31,457 nt of DNA, taken from NCBI GenBank assembly GCA_964058805.1, contig CAXKVV010002014.1, positions 1 to 31,457 on the forward strand, read 5' to 3'. This document shows, in pieces, positions 1-10,134 of this stretch. Within the stretch, counting starts at the first letter, position 1; every line of letters begins with the position of its first letter. Origin of the DNA: Schoenoplectus triqueter. Lineage: Eukaryota > Streptophyta > Magnoliopsida > Poales > Cyperaceae. A model generated the notes under the pieces. That model searched no databases. It was given only the letters and a program-made list of their open reading frames with translations, and was not told where the DNA came from. Both the position numbers and the translations under genes were made by a program.

Positions 1-245
1 ATCGCAGAACAGTTGAAGAGCTCTCCAATGTACTAAAAACGGTAATAGTAAGATAGAATGAATTGAGATTATCTTTAGTGCAGTTATTTGGCACTCGACA
101 TGAGCGAACCTTTACAACTGCATGAAAGAACCTTGCTGCAGGGAGAAGACCATGAATGGGTAGCTAAAAGTAGCAATGCGAGCTTGACAAGCTCTCTTTT
201 TAGGATCTATCATGCAAACTAGGAATATTAATGTGGCAGGTTTAA
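1..245 (+). CDS. Possible 3' end of a convergent neighbouring gene (two exons)
   Basis: Positions 3-41 read openly for 13 codons and end at a GT (42-43). A pyrimidine-rich stretch ending in TAG at 201-203 could be the matching acceptor. Joined in phase 0, the reading continues for 13 more codons to a TAA at 243-245. This would be the tail of a plus-strand gene running toward MMT, with only about 175 bp between the two stop codons. I do not recognise the short peptide (it contains TVEELSNVLKT followed by DLSCKLGILMWQV), and 26 codons are too few to be sure. The alternative is plain 3' flanking DNA of MMT. Confidence 0.25.
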
Positions 246-420
246 ACTGTAACTTGCAAGACTGAACATTTGATATAACAAAATTCAGCTACGATATTAT
301 ATAATTATGTAGATTTCTTTTAGACTGAACAATATCAGGCGCTTAATATTTAGTTTACAGAAGAAATCACATAAGAGGAAATTGGGAGGGGCGCAAAGAA
401 AAAATTGGGAAAAAAAGCAA

Positions 421-711
421 TTAATCACCAAGAACCATTTTCTTGAATTGAACAATTCTCTCCAGAGATTGGTCAAATTTGGTTTGATCAAGACTGAAAA
501 TGAATCGGCAGTAATTGGGTAAACGGGTCCAGGATTCTCCATTAATACACAAGCCAGTTGATTTAAGCAACGCCTCTCTGATATTGGTCCCATCAAGAGT
601 AGCCTTGAAGTTATCGATTTTGATGGCTTTGCCAAGATATAGTGTGGGTTTGGCCACCAATGAGACCCCACCATGGCAACTAATCACATCCCAGCCGCAG
701 CTAGACAAAGT
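421..711 (-). CDS. MMT: MMT exon 12 (residues 988-1083 and stop)
   Basis: The exon starts TLSSCGWDVISCHGG after TTTGATACAG and contains GGVSLVAKPTLYLGK, STGLCINGESW and NYCRFIFSL. It ends VLGD with TAA at 423-421. This is the conserved C-terminus of the family. Confidence 0.96.
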   Translation of the reverse strand, partial: TLSSCGWDVISCHGGVSLVAKPTLYLGKAIKIDNFKATLDGTNIREALLKSTGLCINGESWTRLPNYCRFIFSLDQTKFDQSLERIVQFKKMVLGD

Positions 712-3700
712 CTGTATCAAAGAGAGGAACAAGAAAGATAAAGTGAGAACAACAATCCATAATGGTTTGATGTGTTGGCAAGAGTCAAGTGCATAGGTGA
801 TTAAAATGAGTTTTCTTTTAAACTGATCCCACACAGTGCAGCAATACATTTAAACTGGCTGTGAATTATAATTCATTTAGGTTTTTAAAATACCACAACC
901 AAAGGACCTAACTGGTTTAGCATTTTTTTCAATCAAAGCACCAGGGATCACCTATTTCTACATTTTGCAACGCTTTGATAGCTTTTGCTCTATATTGGGC
1001 TAATTGGAGAGCTACCATCTAAGTTGAGCATGTCAGAAGCATTCCAAGAGCATCTTACATAAAAAAATATGGTTCAGGTTCAATCTGAGCCTGTATATAG
1101 TAAGTGTGGTTATCAAATGAAACAAATAAGGAAAAACGACAAAACAAAAATCAGACCTTTGTTAGAGCCTCAGCACGATTCCTTAAACTTTTCTTTTCTT
1201 CCTCAATGGCCTCAAGGAGCCTCTTATCTGCACCATTTTTAAGCCCCAACAGTTTCCTCACTGCATATTTTGAGATACCATGTGGCCGACTCAGGCCTCG
1301 AAAGAAATTACCCACACTCTCTACCAAATCAGGATCAGGTTCATTTAAAAGCAGAAAACCAAAATCGAAACCACCGGCAAGCAACTCAAAGGACAAACCA
1401 CCAAGCAAAATTATGCAAGAGCTCTTCTGCGAGCCAGCTGGTTTGCAGATGCTCTGCTTTAGGTTCCAAATGCTCAACCCAGTTCCTACTCCAAATTCTA
1501 AACCAGAAAAGGAAGTGTCTATGACAACTCTGGCCCCATATTCAGCACAAACGGTTAACAAACCATTTATCTCCAGATCGCTATAAACTGACCCAGATGG
1601 GTTGACTGTGGGACCAGAGATGTAGACCCAAGGCCTTTCTACTGACTTTAGGGCATCTTTGAGAGCTTCTGGCGAGAGCTTAAAACCATTTTCCGGTTTT
1701 GTTGGGATAGTACCAGTGTTACATTTCATGAACTGAGCAGCAGATATATAATGCCCATTTGAGCCCATGGGAAAGAGAAAGGTCCCTTTTTCATTTATGC
1801 AACTCAAAACAAGCTTGTTGAAAAGGGCAGGACAGGAATTTCCACAGATTATATCTGACAAGGCATCGATTGGGTACCCATATCTACTCTTAACAAGTTG
1901 CTTGATGCCAGACCCAACATCAGTTTCTGTCTCGGCCAAGTTTTGTCTTGCAAAGCTTTCAAAAATGGATGCTTTGACTACTGAAGGAAGTGGAAGGAAG
2001 TTTTGGTCAATGTCCATGTGGATTATTGTAGATGAATTAGTGGATTTCCGTGCTTGAATGAAGAACTCAGATTCATTAAGCGTAGAAATCGCTGAAGGAG
2101 AGAAGCCTATCATTGTGGTAGAGCCAGTCTCTGTGCTTTCTCTCTGGTACACTCAAGGGAACAGATTCATTATGTGAAAATACATTTACAATATACTTAT
2201 TCAGGAAAAAAAAAAGATATATTTAAGATGGAGTTCAAATGTTTCAAATGATTTTTTCCATATTCATTAAAGAATGCAGCTGTTAGATAGCCATACTAAG
2301 ACAATGCAGCGCCAATAAATGACTGCTAACAGCCATTGTGATATGCTGTTGTCACGGATATGCACATGTGCGCTCGTGTGTCTGTTTGGGGTTTGGGGGC
2401 AGGGAAAAGCTTTTTTGTGTTTGCCCCATTTTCGGGAAATCTTGTATTAGAATGAAGGTTAATCCAAACTGCATGCTGAAAGTAACTAATTTACTAATAT
2501 GAAAGATTTTAGTGGGCTTGAAACTGGGAAACTGATACCATGTTAGTTAATAGCGTACAACGGTACAAGCACAACAGATGAACAAATTGGTCAAAAGCAG
2601 AAATAGAGAGAGAGAGAGAGAGACCTCTAGAAGGGGATGTCGGTCAGTAATCTGGAAAGCCAATAATTCATGGAAAAGACAGCCGTAGTAATGCTGGCTG
2701 AATAGAGCAGTATGGCCTTCTAAAAGCTCTACTGTTTTTGACAAAGCCTCGCACATTGCTTCATCCTCTGATATTATAAATGCTACCTCCAAATCTGAAT
2801 AGACCTTAAAAAGAAAAGCAAAAAACAATATTGCTTCTGGTTAGATGCATCAAACAAGCTTGTTCTGTGAGAAAAATTACAGTATTTTACCAATAATTTA
2901 CATAGATATCCTACAGCCTAATCCAACTATTTGAACAATAAGGAAGCTTGCACAAAGCGCACAAACGTACAAACCTGATTTTTTACAAGGCCACAGAGGA
3001 TTGCAGCGTGAGAAGGCAAGGTGTGGCTGGCAAGGTACTTCAAAACCCCATTTGAGCCTGGCGAACTAGAGAGCTCCAGGTGGTCAGAGATATCGAGAAA
3101 AAGCAGGGATCCGATTTCTCTGGTGATAGACAGGAGGTTTTCAAATGCAGAGCTTGTTATTGCCTCGAAGTGGGCTATGCCAGTAATGACCACTTGTGGT
3201 TTGAGCTTCTTTATAAGCTCAATGAGAAGGTCTGACCGATGTGGTGCCTCAATTACAGTGATTTCTTCTGCTTCATTTTTGGCTGAGCCCTAGAAAGACA
3301 TAAATATATACACACTGCACCATTAAGTAGAAAACATATTGTTTTTTAGGGTGATTGATTGTAAGGTTTATGCCACAAAAAGCCCAGTTGTTCTGACTAG
3401 TCACTTGCATTGAACTAGTAAAATAAGCCACGAGATTGTAATTTAAATGATTACAGATGTAACCAGGTTCAAAGCCTACTGCCAAAAAAGGGTATGACAC
3501 AAGCATGGTAGACGGAGAGAAAGAGGGAGGGAGGAGGAGGGAGTACCTCAAGTGCTAAAGAAGTAAGCCACTGCTTGGGAAGTTGTCTAGTAAGCTGGTC
3601 ATCGACAATTGCAAGCCTTGGAGTGAACAACCTAAGCACATTTTCTATTGCAACCGTTCTTGTTGGGAACACCACCACATTCTTCGCATCCAAAAGATTC

Positions 3701-6700
3701 AAACAAGAAGGAAGAAAAGAGATTGGTCAGAAGCCCTGACAATTTTGCATTTATCAACAATAATCCAACAATAAATATCTGTTGAACAAGATACCCTCAA
3801 TTAAGTCAAAATGAACCTAAATCTGGAAAGCCTCTATGTGAAACTAAAGACTTAATTTAACCAAATTTAGCCTTGGCCAAGCCTTGGTAGTGAATTTCAG
3901 CATAAATTTAAACCTTAGCCACAATTCTTAAATGAGAGCACTCACATCAGAACTCAGAGGGATGTGATGGTAATTCTTCATAAACCCAGCAATCTGATTG
4001 CGAAAATTCAACCACCCTGCAGGTGAATCATATGGAAGAAATGATTGCTGCCTTAAGAACGTTGCCAGGTCAGCCAAAAATGGTATCTTTTCATCAGCAA
4101 CTGATTCATCTTCAAAAGATAGATCCAAAGAGTTACTCACTTCCTGGAATCCATCTTTCAGGAACTCAAAAATTTTCTTTACCTACAGAAGATAAAAATA
4201 AAGAAGAAAAATATTAACCTTCAGTGCCATAAGTTCAACCTGGGGAGGAGCTTATAAAGTATGAGGCTGTACTAGTGACCCTAACAATTTCAGTTGGGAG
4301 TACCTGATTAGGCTGGCGAAGCTGACAGCTGTACACAGACAAGGAATGAGAAATGCGGCCACCAGATTTCATGTAGGCAGATGCAGTGCGGGCACAAATG
4401 GGTTGGTCAGAGACTAGACCCATGAAGAACTCAAAACGGTGTGGGCTGTTTTTCTCTATTTCAACTAAGGCTGATATATCTGTGTCAGCTGCCTGCAATA
4501 TATCACTATTCAGTGATGTCACTTGAACTCACTTATACGTAAGATAGCAAACAATTCAGACCTGCATGACTTTAGTTTCCCAGATTTTACTGATATGAAA
4601 TCCACGCCTTTCAAACAAGCGCCTGCACACACCCTGCCCTGGCCGGCCTCCCATGTTAAACACCAAAAAGCCCATCGGTTTAATCACAGCAATCCCCTCT
4701 TCTGCTGCACGGGCAATCAACCCCAGCCCAAATTGATCCTCAACAAACCCCTAAAAGGAATAAAAGTACAAAGTGATGCCAAAGAAAACTGCTGATTAAT
4801 AGACACAAAAAACATTCAAATGTTTTTTTAACCAAACAGTTATGACCGGTATTGAGAAGGTATTACATGTACGAGCTGTAGGATCTAGTTGGTGTTTTCT
4901 GGATAGAACTTACAACTGTAATAGGTATGATAAGTGCTGGTTTAAAACCCAACTTGACACTACCTTAAAAAAAAAAAAACCAACTTGACATACTCAAAGA
5001 GGGATATATTTACCTGAAGAGCACAGTAATTGCTCAAGTCATGCAAAAATTCCTCGCTTGAATTTTCAGTGATGATCTTTGACATAGCCTCTGGGTTGGG
5101 GTTTAGAATCTACAAACAAAAAGAAAATGATTAGAAATGGTGGATTACTATTATATACACAGGACTTGTGATTATAGTGTTGGTTAAGTTGCAATCACTT
5201 ATCTTATAGAAGATAGTACCTGAGGAATGCATCCGACAATCCGTTCAAGTTCAATCTTATTGTCCCTGCAATAGGCTAATAGATCTGATTCATGAAACTC
5301 AACCCGATCTAGCAAACTTTTTCCTTCAGGATCATAGATAAGCTGCCCGTTCTCATCCAATGCATTTAGGTATAGGTTTATCCATGCTATTTTGACAGCT
5401 CTTGGGTTAATGTCCAGCCCATAAACCTGCCGCAGAGGATAACAATAACAAATAAGAGACGGTGAAAATGGAAAGGAGAAATGTGGGAAGGGTGGGATAG
5501 AATCCAGTCTATGCTGGCTACCAAAAATTGCAATTAAGCTCAATTGTTCTCACATTAAATAAAGTTAGCATAAACTTATCCTGAAATGGCTACAACTTGT
5601 ACTTTTCAGTAGGTTCTAGCCACCTTTTCGTGATGGAGAAATTATGGCTCAAATTTACAAATTAAGCACAAACTCAACACTCAGGCCAAAATCACAACTT
5701 AATTCAAAACTTTGGAAAAACAGCCAGATTTATTCTGGCAATATGCCGATGAATTCACCAGTGCACATATCACCAAAAAGGCCAATATCGTTCAACTCAT
5801 AGTGCATAATTTCTAAGTTGGAAGTTTTTAGGAAGAGTAAAAAAGGAGTTGATCTTTCCAAACAACCTTCAGTGGGCCCCATTTGTCAGCAAGAGCAATG
5901 GAGATCCAACCATTGCCGCACCCAAGCTCAGCGACAGTCTTATCCCTGAAGAATGAGTCAGGATGTCGGTTGATGCCCTCATAAAATGTGAAAGACCAGT
6001 CTTCTGGAACGAATATGCTGGGTATTTCCATCATTGTCAATTTTTGCCTCTTCTGGTATCCTACAAAAATTTGCACTTCCACGGTTAGTGCATGTGATCA
6101 GGTTTCATGTGAAACAGTGCACCTCACTAAACATCAATAAGAATTACAGATGCCCCTCTCCAGCATCATTTTCAGTTTCCATAATATATCACATAAATAT
6201 GGTTTACTTCATTCGCTGGAATTCTATACAAACTTCACAGTTATTCACTAATTCACTATTAAATAGAGAGAGAGAAGCATATGTTGCATGTGCGCCAAAA
6301 CCATTGGCTCTATTTTTTTAAGACTATATACTACACTAGACTTCTCATCAAACTCTGTTTTTAGCCTAATTTGCATAATATATTATGTAGTTGTCTGGAA
6401 TTGGGGTTGTCTGGAATTGGGGTTCTAAAAGGAAACAAGATATACAACTTCTAGTGGGCAAATATGCGATCACTCTAAAGAAATAGTATCTTCTGGAAAT
6501 CTACAATCCTGGAGGAATGTCCTATAAGATCAAAGTGCTTCCACAATCATATCAGACAACTACAAATATTGATGACTCCCGTCCATGCTCATGCTCATAA
6601 ATATCTTCCTAATAAGCCATAAAAATATATGCTTAGTATACCAATTTTAATGTGATGGATGCTGAAAGATATATCCAACTAATGAGACCTGATTTAATTT

Positions 6701-7404
6701 AATACCTCAAATCTATAGCAAATAATTTGCCTTCATGAAGAAAAATATGTAAAATTAATAATATATAAGTAAAATTGAAAGGCACGGGAAAATAATCGAT
6801 CTCACATATATCCCATTATTAAAAGAGTAAAAGGCTGATAAAGACATCGAAGATCGAACAAATCCTGAGGAATCGCTATCTGCCGCCAAGGGTTGTTCTG
6901 CAATTTGCCAAACGTACGGGAAAGAAGATGCAATATTGCCCAAGTAAAAACAAGGCAGTTAATTACCTTGTATTCTCTTTAGACAATTTGTACATTACAC
7001 TTTACAGGGACCAAATCGAAAATTTCACTAGATAATAGAGATACACATGCGAAGGGCTCATCAGTACACGAATCTGTGAGAAAGAATCTGATCCTTTTGT
7101 ACCTTTTTCCACTTTCCAGGGACAGGGATGCAAATTACACAACAAAAACAGAGATAAAAGAAAAAGGAATACTCTCGGAATCGTTGAGCAATACGTCGTG
7201 GATACGGAAACGGTACTTGTTGAAGCAGTCGATTGATGAATCGGCGAACCTCCTCTGGATCTCGGCGAGGAAGACACGTGCCTCCGATCTAGTGCTCTGA
7301 GTCTCGAGCCGCTCGAGCACGGCCTTGATCGCGCCGTACGCCGCATCGCCTGAGACGGAGCACTCTTGTAGAAACTTCTCTATCTCAGCGTTCATAGCTT
7401 CCAT
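421..7404 (-). CDS. MMT: Methionine S-methyltransferase, 12 exons, complete
   Basis: The enzyme transfers the methyl group of S-adenosylmethionine to the sulfur of L-methionine, giving S-methylmethionine. It is a cytosolic enzyme of the plant S-methylmethionine cycle, which stores and moves reduced sulfur. Joined exons (7404-7173, 6060-5867, 5426-5220, 5109-5014, 4750-4562, 4492-4304, 4182-3946, 3681-3547, 3289-2975, 2804-2625, 2143-1157, 711-421) total 3252 nt and 1083 residues, the usual length for MMT. All introns are GT-AG; intron 1 is phase 1 and the others are phase 0. The SAM-binding motif ELGCGNGW is at about residues 122-129, followed by GLDINP at 145-150. Two aminotransferase-like regions follow (about 390-658 and 698-1083). 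An in-frame GTG at 7422 is upstream, but 7404 is the first ATG, and MNAEI at 7395 is an alternative start. No frameshift or internal stop was seen. Confidence 0.97.
1157..2143 (-). CDS. MMT: MMT exon 11 (residues 659-987)
   Basis: The largest exon, with 329 codons. It holds nearly all of the second aminotransferase-like domain: HMDIDQNFLPLP, ISGPTVNPSG (residues 833-842), VVIDTSFSG with Asp867, and LLGGLSFELLAGGFDFGF around residue 910, where the PLP lysine would be expected. It starts RESTETGS after GTACCAG and ends EALTK before GTCTGA. Confidence 0.97.
2605..2624. repeat. (GA/CT)n microsatellite at a splice donor
   Basis: About nine GA units. On the MMT strand they read as (CT)n beginning at the second base of intron 10, so the donor is GAG|GTCTCTCTCT. 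Confidence 0.9.
2625..2804 (-). CDS. MMT: MMT exon 10 (residues 599-658)
   Basis: The exon starts VYSDLEVAFIISEDEAM after TTTTTAAG and carries LFSQHYYGCLFHELLAFQ. It ends PLLE before GTCTCTCT. The donor runs straight into a CT dinucleotide repeat. Confidence 0.95.
2975..3289 (-). CDS. MMT: MMT exon 9 (residues 494-598)
   Basis: The exon starts GSAKNEAEEITVIEAPHRSD and contains LFLDISD (Asp559). It ends ILCGLVKNQ before GTTTGTAC. By position, Asp559 and Lys596 look like the Asp and Lys of a PLP-dependent aminotransferase (see findings). Confidence 0.95.
3547..3681 (-). CDS. MMT: MMT exon 8 (residues 449-493)
   Basis: The exon reads NVVVFPTRTVAIENVLRLF and ends WLTSLALE before GTACTCCC. The acceptor is GATGCGAAG. 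A pyrimidine tract (purine-rich on the given strand, 3512-3545) follows the donor directly. Confidence 0.95.
3946..4182 (-). CDS. MMT: MMT exon 7 (residues 370-448)
   Basis: The exon starts VKKIFEFLKDGFQEVSNS after TTCTGTAG and ends NYHHIPLSSD before GTGAGTG. LDLSFEDESVADEKIPFLADL begins the first aminotransferase-like unit. Confidence 0.95.
4304..4492 (-). CDS. MMT: MMT exon 6 (residues 307-369)
   Basis: The exon starts AADTDISALVEIEKNSPHR after ATATTGCAG and ends CQLRQPNQ before GTACTCCC. It links the methyltransferase part to the aminotransferase-like part and is highly typical of MMT. Confidence 0.96.
4562..4750 (-). CDS. MMT: MMT exon 5 (residues 244-306)
   Basis: The exon starts GFVEDQFGLGLIARAAEEG after TTTTAG. 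It contains VFNMGGRPGQGVCRRLFERRGF, the C-terminal strands of the methyltransferase fold, and ends at KVMQ before GTCTGAA. Intron 5 is only 69 bp. Confidence 0.95.
5014..5109 (-). CDS. MMT: MMT exon 4 (residues 212-243)
   Basis: A 96-nt exon of 32 codons, beginning ILNPNPEAMSKIITENSS and ending SNYCALQ before GTAAAT. It continues the catalytic methyltransferase core. It is too short to stand out as an open frame but matches the family well. Confidence 0.95.
5220..5426 (-). CDS. MMT: MMT exon 3 (residues 143-211)
   Basis: The exon starts VYGLDINPRAVKIAW after a GCAG acceptor. Asp147 is the acidic residue expected to hold the SAM ribose. It ends IVGCIPQ|GTACTATC. With exon 4 it forms CIPQILNPNP, which replaces the NPPY-type motif IV of many methyltransferases. 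Confidence 0.96.
5867..6060 (-). CDS. MMT: MMT exon 2 (residues 78-142)
   Basis: The acceptor TTTTTGTAG lies just before 6060. The exon carries LTMMEIPSIF, DWSFTFYEG and methyltransferase motif I (VAELGCGNGWISIAL), the SAM-binding loop. It ends LK|GTTGTT. The 440-bp intron 2 splits the SAM-binding fold directly before GLDINP. Confidence 0.96.
7173..7404 (-). CDS. MMT: MMT exon 1 (residues 1-77)
   Basis: This exon encodes the N-terminal lead-in helix region (SGDAAYGAIKAVLERLE, then FRIHDVLLNDSE). It ends in phase 1 at A|GTATTC (GT at 7172-7171). The 3' side of the longer open frame (…IPFSFISVFVV) is intron. Intron 1 is the longest in the gene at 1112 bp (6061-7172). Confidence 0.95.
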
Positions 7405-7495
7405 TGTTTGCTCACCACCCACACCACAAGCTTACAGAGAGAGGGGGGGAGACTTATAGGAGTAAATGTGGAACGTGCACTTATTGGTCAAGTCG

Positions 7496-7505
7496 TTTTT
7501 ATATA
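7496..7505 (-). promoter_or_regulatory. TATA box of MMT
   Basis: TATATAAAAA on the minus strand, 92 bp upstream of the ATG at 7404. Transcription would start near 7470, giving a 5' leader of about 65 nt. A CT/GA-rich stretch (7434-7452) would lie in that leader. A CCAAT sequence at about 7484 lies downstream of the TATA box, so it is probably not a functional CCAAT box. Confidence 0.55.
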
Positions 7506-7510
7506 GGCCT

Positions 7511-7764
7511 GTAGGGTGTGTTATTTGAGTGCCCCGTCAAATTACCGACTACTAAGCCTGAGATGACTTTTGGTGCCAAATTTTGCCCATCATAAATATC
7601 CTTCCTAAATTAATATTATGATTGTAATTAATTAATAAACAAAGAGAGGCTGAGAGGAGCGAAAGGCACAGCCCCACAAAAAATGAGAGAGATATTAACT
7701 ATAATAAAAGGTTCCTCTCGTGTGATCTTTGGTTTACCAGACGCATTTTTTACAGGTGGCAATC
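7511..7764. other. MMT upstream region
   Basis: AT-rich promoter-side DNA. I see no further gene or recognisable element in it. Confidence 0.5.
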
Positions 7765-7965
7765 AAACGATCAGATTCGGATTTAGATTCAGATTTATAT
7801 GGATCAGATTGAATTAATTTGATTTTTCGGATGAAATTGAATCGAATTGGATCAGCTTAGGTTTGAATTGAAACGGATCAATTTATTTTTTTAAATCAGA
7901 TCAGATTAAATTTGATTCGAATCCTAATAGGTCTGATGATTTTTTCAGATCAGATCTGATCGGTT
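7765..7965. repeat. Degenerate GGATCAGATT-type repeat
   Basis: Many variants of GATTCGGATT, GGATCAGATT and AATCGAATTGG follow one another. Stretches of this kind are common in degraded plant transposons. Shorter similar tracts occur near 17400-17660 and 19750-19850. No unit length is fixed. Confidence 0.6.
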
Positions 7966-8546
7966 TTTGTGACCTCTAAATTTCTTATATCTGTTTTTCT
8001 GGAAACTGAACAGTCACAGATATGTTACAAATTTACAATCATTAAAATATTAAGACCTTGACAGGGATAAAAAAAGTACAATTTCTGGCTAATATTGAGT
8101 ACGAGTATAATCATAAATGGATTGTATTGCAGATAATTATAAAATAAGAACCAAACACTGATTTTTAACATGTATAATATGGGATAAAGAAGTAATAACA
8201 AAGTTTCAATCACTATGAAAATGGAGCTCAATGGTATTGAGCTAAGATAGCAAAAAGTACTCAAAAGAATACATTTCATGTAAATTTTGAACTACCAAAT
8301 TCACAATGAAACAAAAATTTAAAAGTATAAATTGAAAATTTCTCTTCCATGAACAATAACTATCACAAATACTTAATTTTCGAAAAACAATAAATTTTCA
8401 TTTTAAATAATCTCTTGAAAATGGTTAACCATTGCCGTCGTACTTGTGGTGGTGAAAACTGAATACATAAATAAATGCAAGTGGAAGTACGAGAGGGAAA
8501 AAGACACTCATGAAATAAATGATGTATTACTATTATTTTTTTATTT
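7966..8546. other. Intergenic AT-rich DNA
   Basis: No gene, terminal repeat or RNA gene was recognised. Short minus-strand open frames here are low-complexity. Confidence 0.5.
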
Positions 8547-9545
8547 TGAGGATTGGCTGTGTTTGGTTTGTCAAAAAATAACACTAACTTCAGAATAGCA
8601 ACTATTCTAATTTGAAGTTTGATCCAAACAAAATTTAGGAATTTGAAATACCTAAAAAAATAGCTCTATTCTACTAACCCATCAAAATGATGGTTTAGTA
8701 GAATTGTACTATTACTATTATTTTGGATATTAATAAATAAAGGTTCTATTCATTTTCTATAAATAAAATAATAATCAATAATATTAAATAAAATAATTAA
8801 TAAATTATTAATAATTATTATTAATAAAATAATAATTAATTAATTAATTGATAACCATTAGTATTAAATAAAATAATGATTAATTAAAAATCATAATAAG
8901 GAATAATAATTCTTAATATTAAATAAAATCATAATCAACAATCACTAAATAATATAATGAATAATTAAAAATCATAATACATAACAATAATTTTAAATAT
9001 TAAATAAAATAATAATTAGTAACCATTAGTATTAAAAAATTATGAGTAATTAAAAATCATAATACGGAATAATAATTCTTAATATTAAATAAAATAATAA
9101 TTAATAAATTAGTAATAGATAAATTAATGACCATTAATATTAAACAAAATAGCTACTAATTAAAAATTATAATACATAATAATAATTTTTAGTATTAAAT
9201 AAAATTAAATAAAATGATAATTATTAATAATAAATAAATAAATAATAACACTAATTATAATAATGAATAAAATAATATCAAAAATATTAAATATAATTAA
9301 TAATTAATAATTAATAATTAATTAATAATAACACTAATTATCATAATGAATAAAATAATTTATTATTTTATTCATTCACTCAATCACTATTCTCAAATTA
9401 TCATCCAAATAATATTTCACTAAACCGAGATAATAAAAATTAAAATTCTTTTCATATTTTTTAAAATATCACTAACTTTATAGTGTCCTCAGCTACTAAC
9501 CCAAAAAATATTAATCTAATCCTTCCACCGCCAAACACACAAAAT
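8547..9545. mobile_element. Possible non-autonomous DNA element filled with an AT-rich array
   Basis: TGTGTTTGG near 8551 and its complement CCAAACACA near 9533 could be the ends of an element of about 1 kb. GTTTGG-type ends are frequent in plant MITEs. Beyond about 9 bp the ends do not match, and no target duplication was found, so the border call is weak. Confidence 0.25.
8750..9372. repeat. AT-rich minisatellite, ~83-bp unit
   Basis: ATTAAAAATCATAATA recurs at 8883, 8964, 9049 and (one change) 9159. AACCATTAGTATTAAA recurs at 8853 and 9021, with a variant at 9129. AATAACACTAATTA recurs at 9244 and 9327. Spacings of 81, 85 and 83 bp point to an old tandem array with some units enlarged to about 110 bp. 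Confidence 0.7.
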
Positions 9546-9762
9546 TTGACTGCCCCCATCAATCTCGCCCAGATAACTGGAACTTGCCAATCGTTAGTCT
9601 CCTTTTGAAATTAAATAATTTATTTATTCTATCTCGCTCTCTCGCTGGTTCTACTGGAAGTTAACGGAATCTGAAACTTAATTTATTTGGGAGCAGCTCT
9701 TAATCCAAGGAGAGCATGTGGTTATAGGGGAAGGACAGCCAATAATCATAGAAACACGTATA
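9546..9762. other. Intergenic DNA between two repeats
   Basis: No feature was recognised apart from a short TATATATATA run at its right end, part of which became the target duplication of the following MITE. Confidence 0.4.
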
Positions 9763-9771
9763 TATATACAA

Positions 9772-10125
9772 GGGAAGGGATCACTTGAAAATGATTATTT
9801 TGACAATGATAAATTTTCAAATAAATATGAAATAAATCTTACAAAAATTATAGATATATTTTTCTATTTATAAATTGATGATGATTTAAATTTCATATAA
9901 TTTTATTATCGTTTGATAATCCATCAAAAATCATCAAATTATAACCATAACAAATTATGTAAGATTTTAATGACCTTTGATGGACTATCAAACAATAATA
10001 AAATTGTATGAAATTTGAATCAATATCAATCTATATGTAGAAGAACATAATATTTTCTATTTTAAGATTTTTTTATATTTATTTGAAAATTCGTTAAATA
10101 ACCCATTATCAAGTGATCTCCACCA
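9772..10125. mobile_element. Foldback MITE, Mutator-like, copy 1 (354 bp)
   Basis: The element is almost entirely an inverted repeat: each half is about 150 bp and the halves meet near 9940. The ends are GGGAAGGGATC and, on the other strand, TGGTGGAGATC. The 9-bp flanks TATATACAA (9763-9771) and TATATTTAA (10126-10134) agree at 7 positions, as for an aged 9-bp target duplication. It is clearly the same family as 18938-19321 (shared stretches include TTTCAAATAAATAT and a TAGTCCATCAAA-type arm). There is no coding capacity. Transcripts would form long hairpins and could feed small-RNA pathways. Confidence 0.8.
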
Positions 10126-10134
10126 TATATTTAA

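Noticed and set aside
515..3293. Plus-strand open frames across the MMT exons
   Set aside because: They are antisense shadows of MMT exons 9, 11 and 12. The minus-strand exons explain the conservation.
7911..7925. GATTCGAATCC resembling a tRNA B box
   Set aside because: It lies inside a degenerate GGATCAGATT repeat. No A box, anticodon arm or acceptor stem can be drawn around it.
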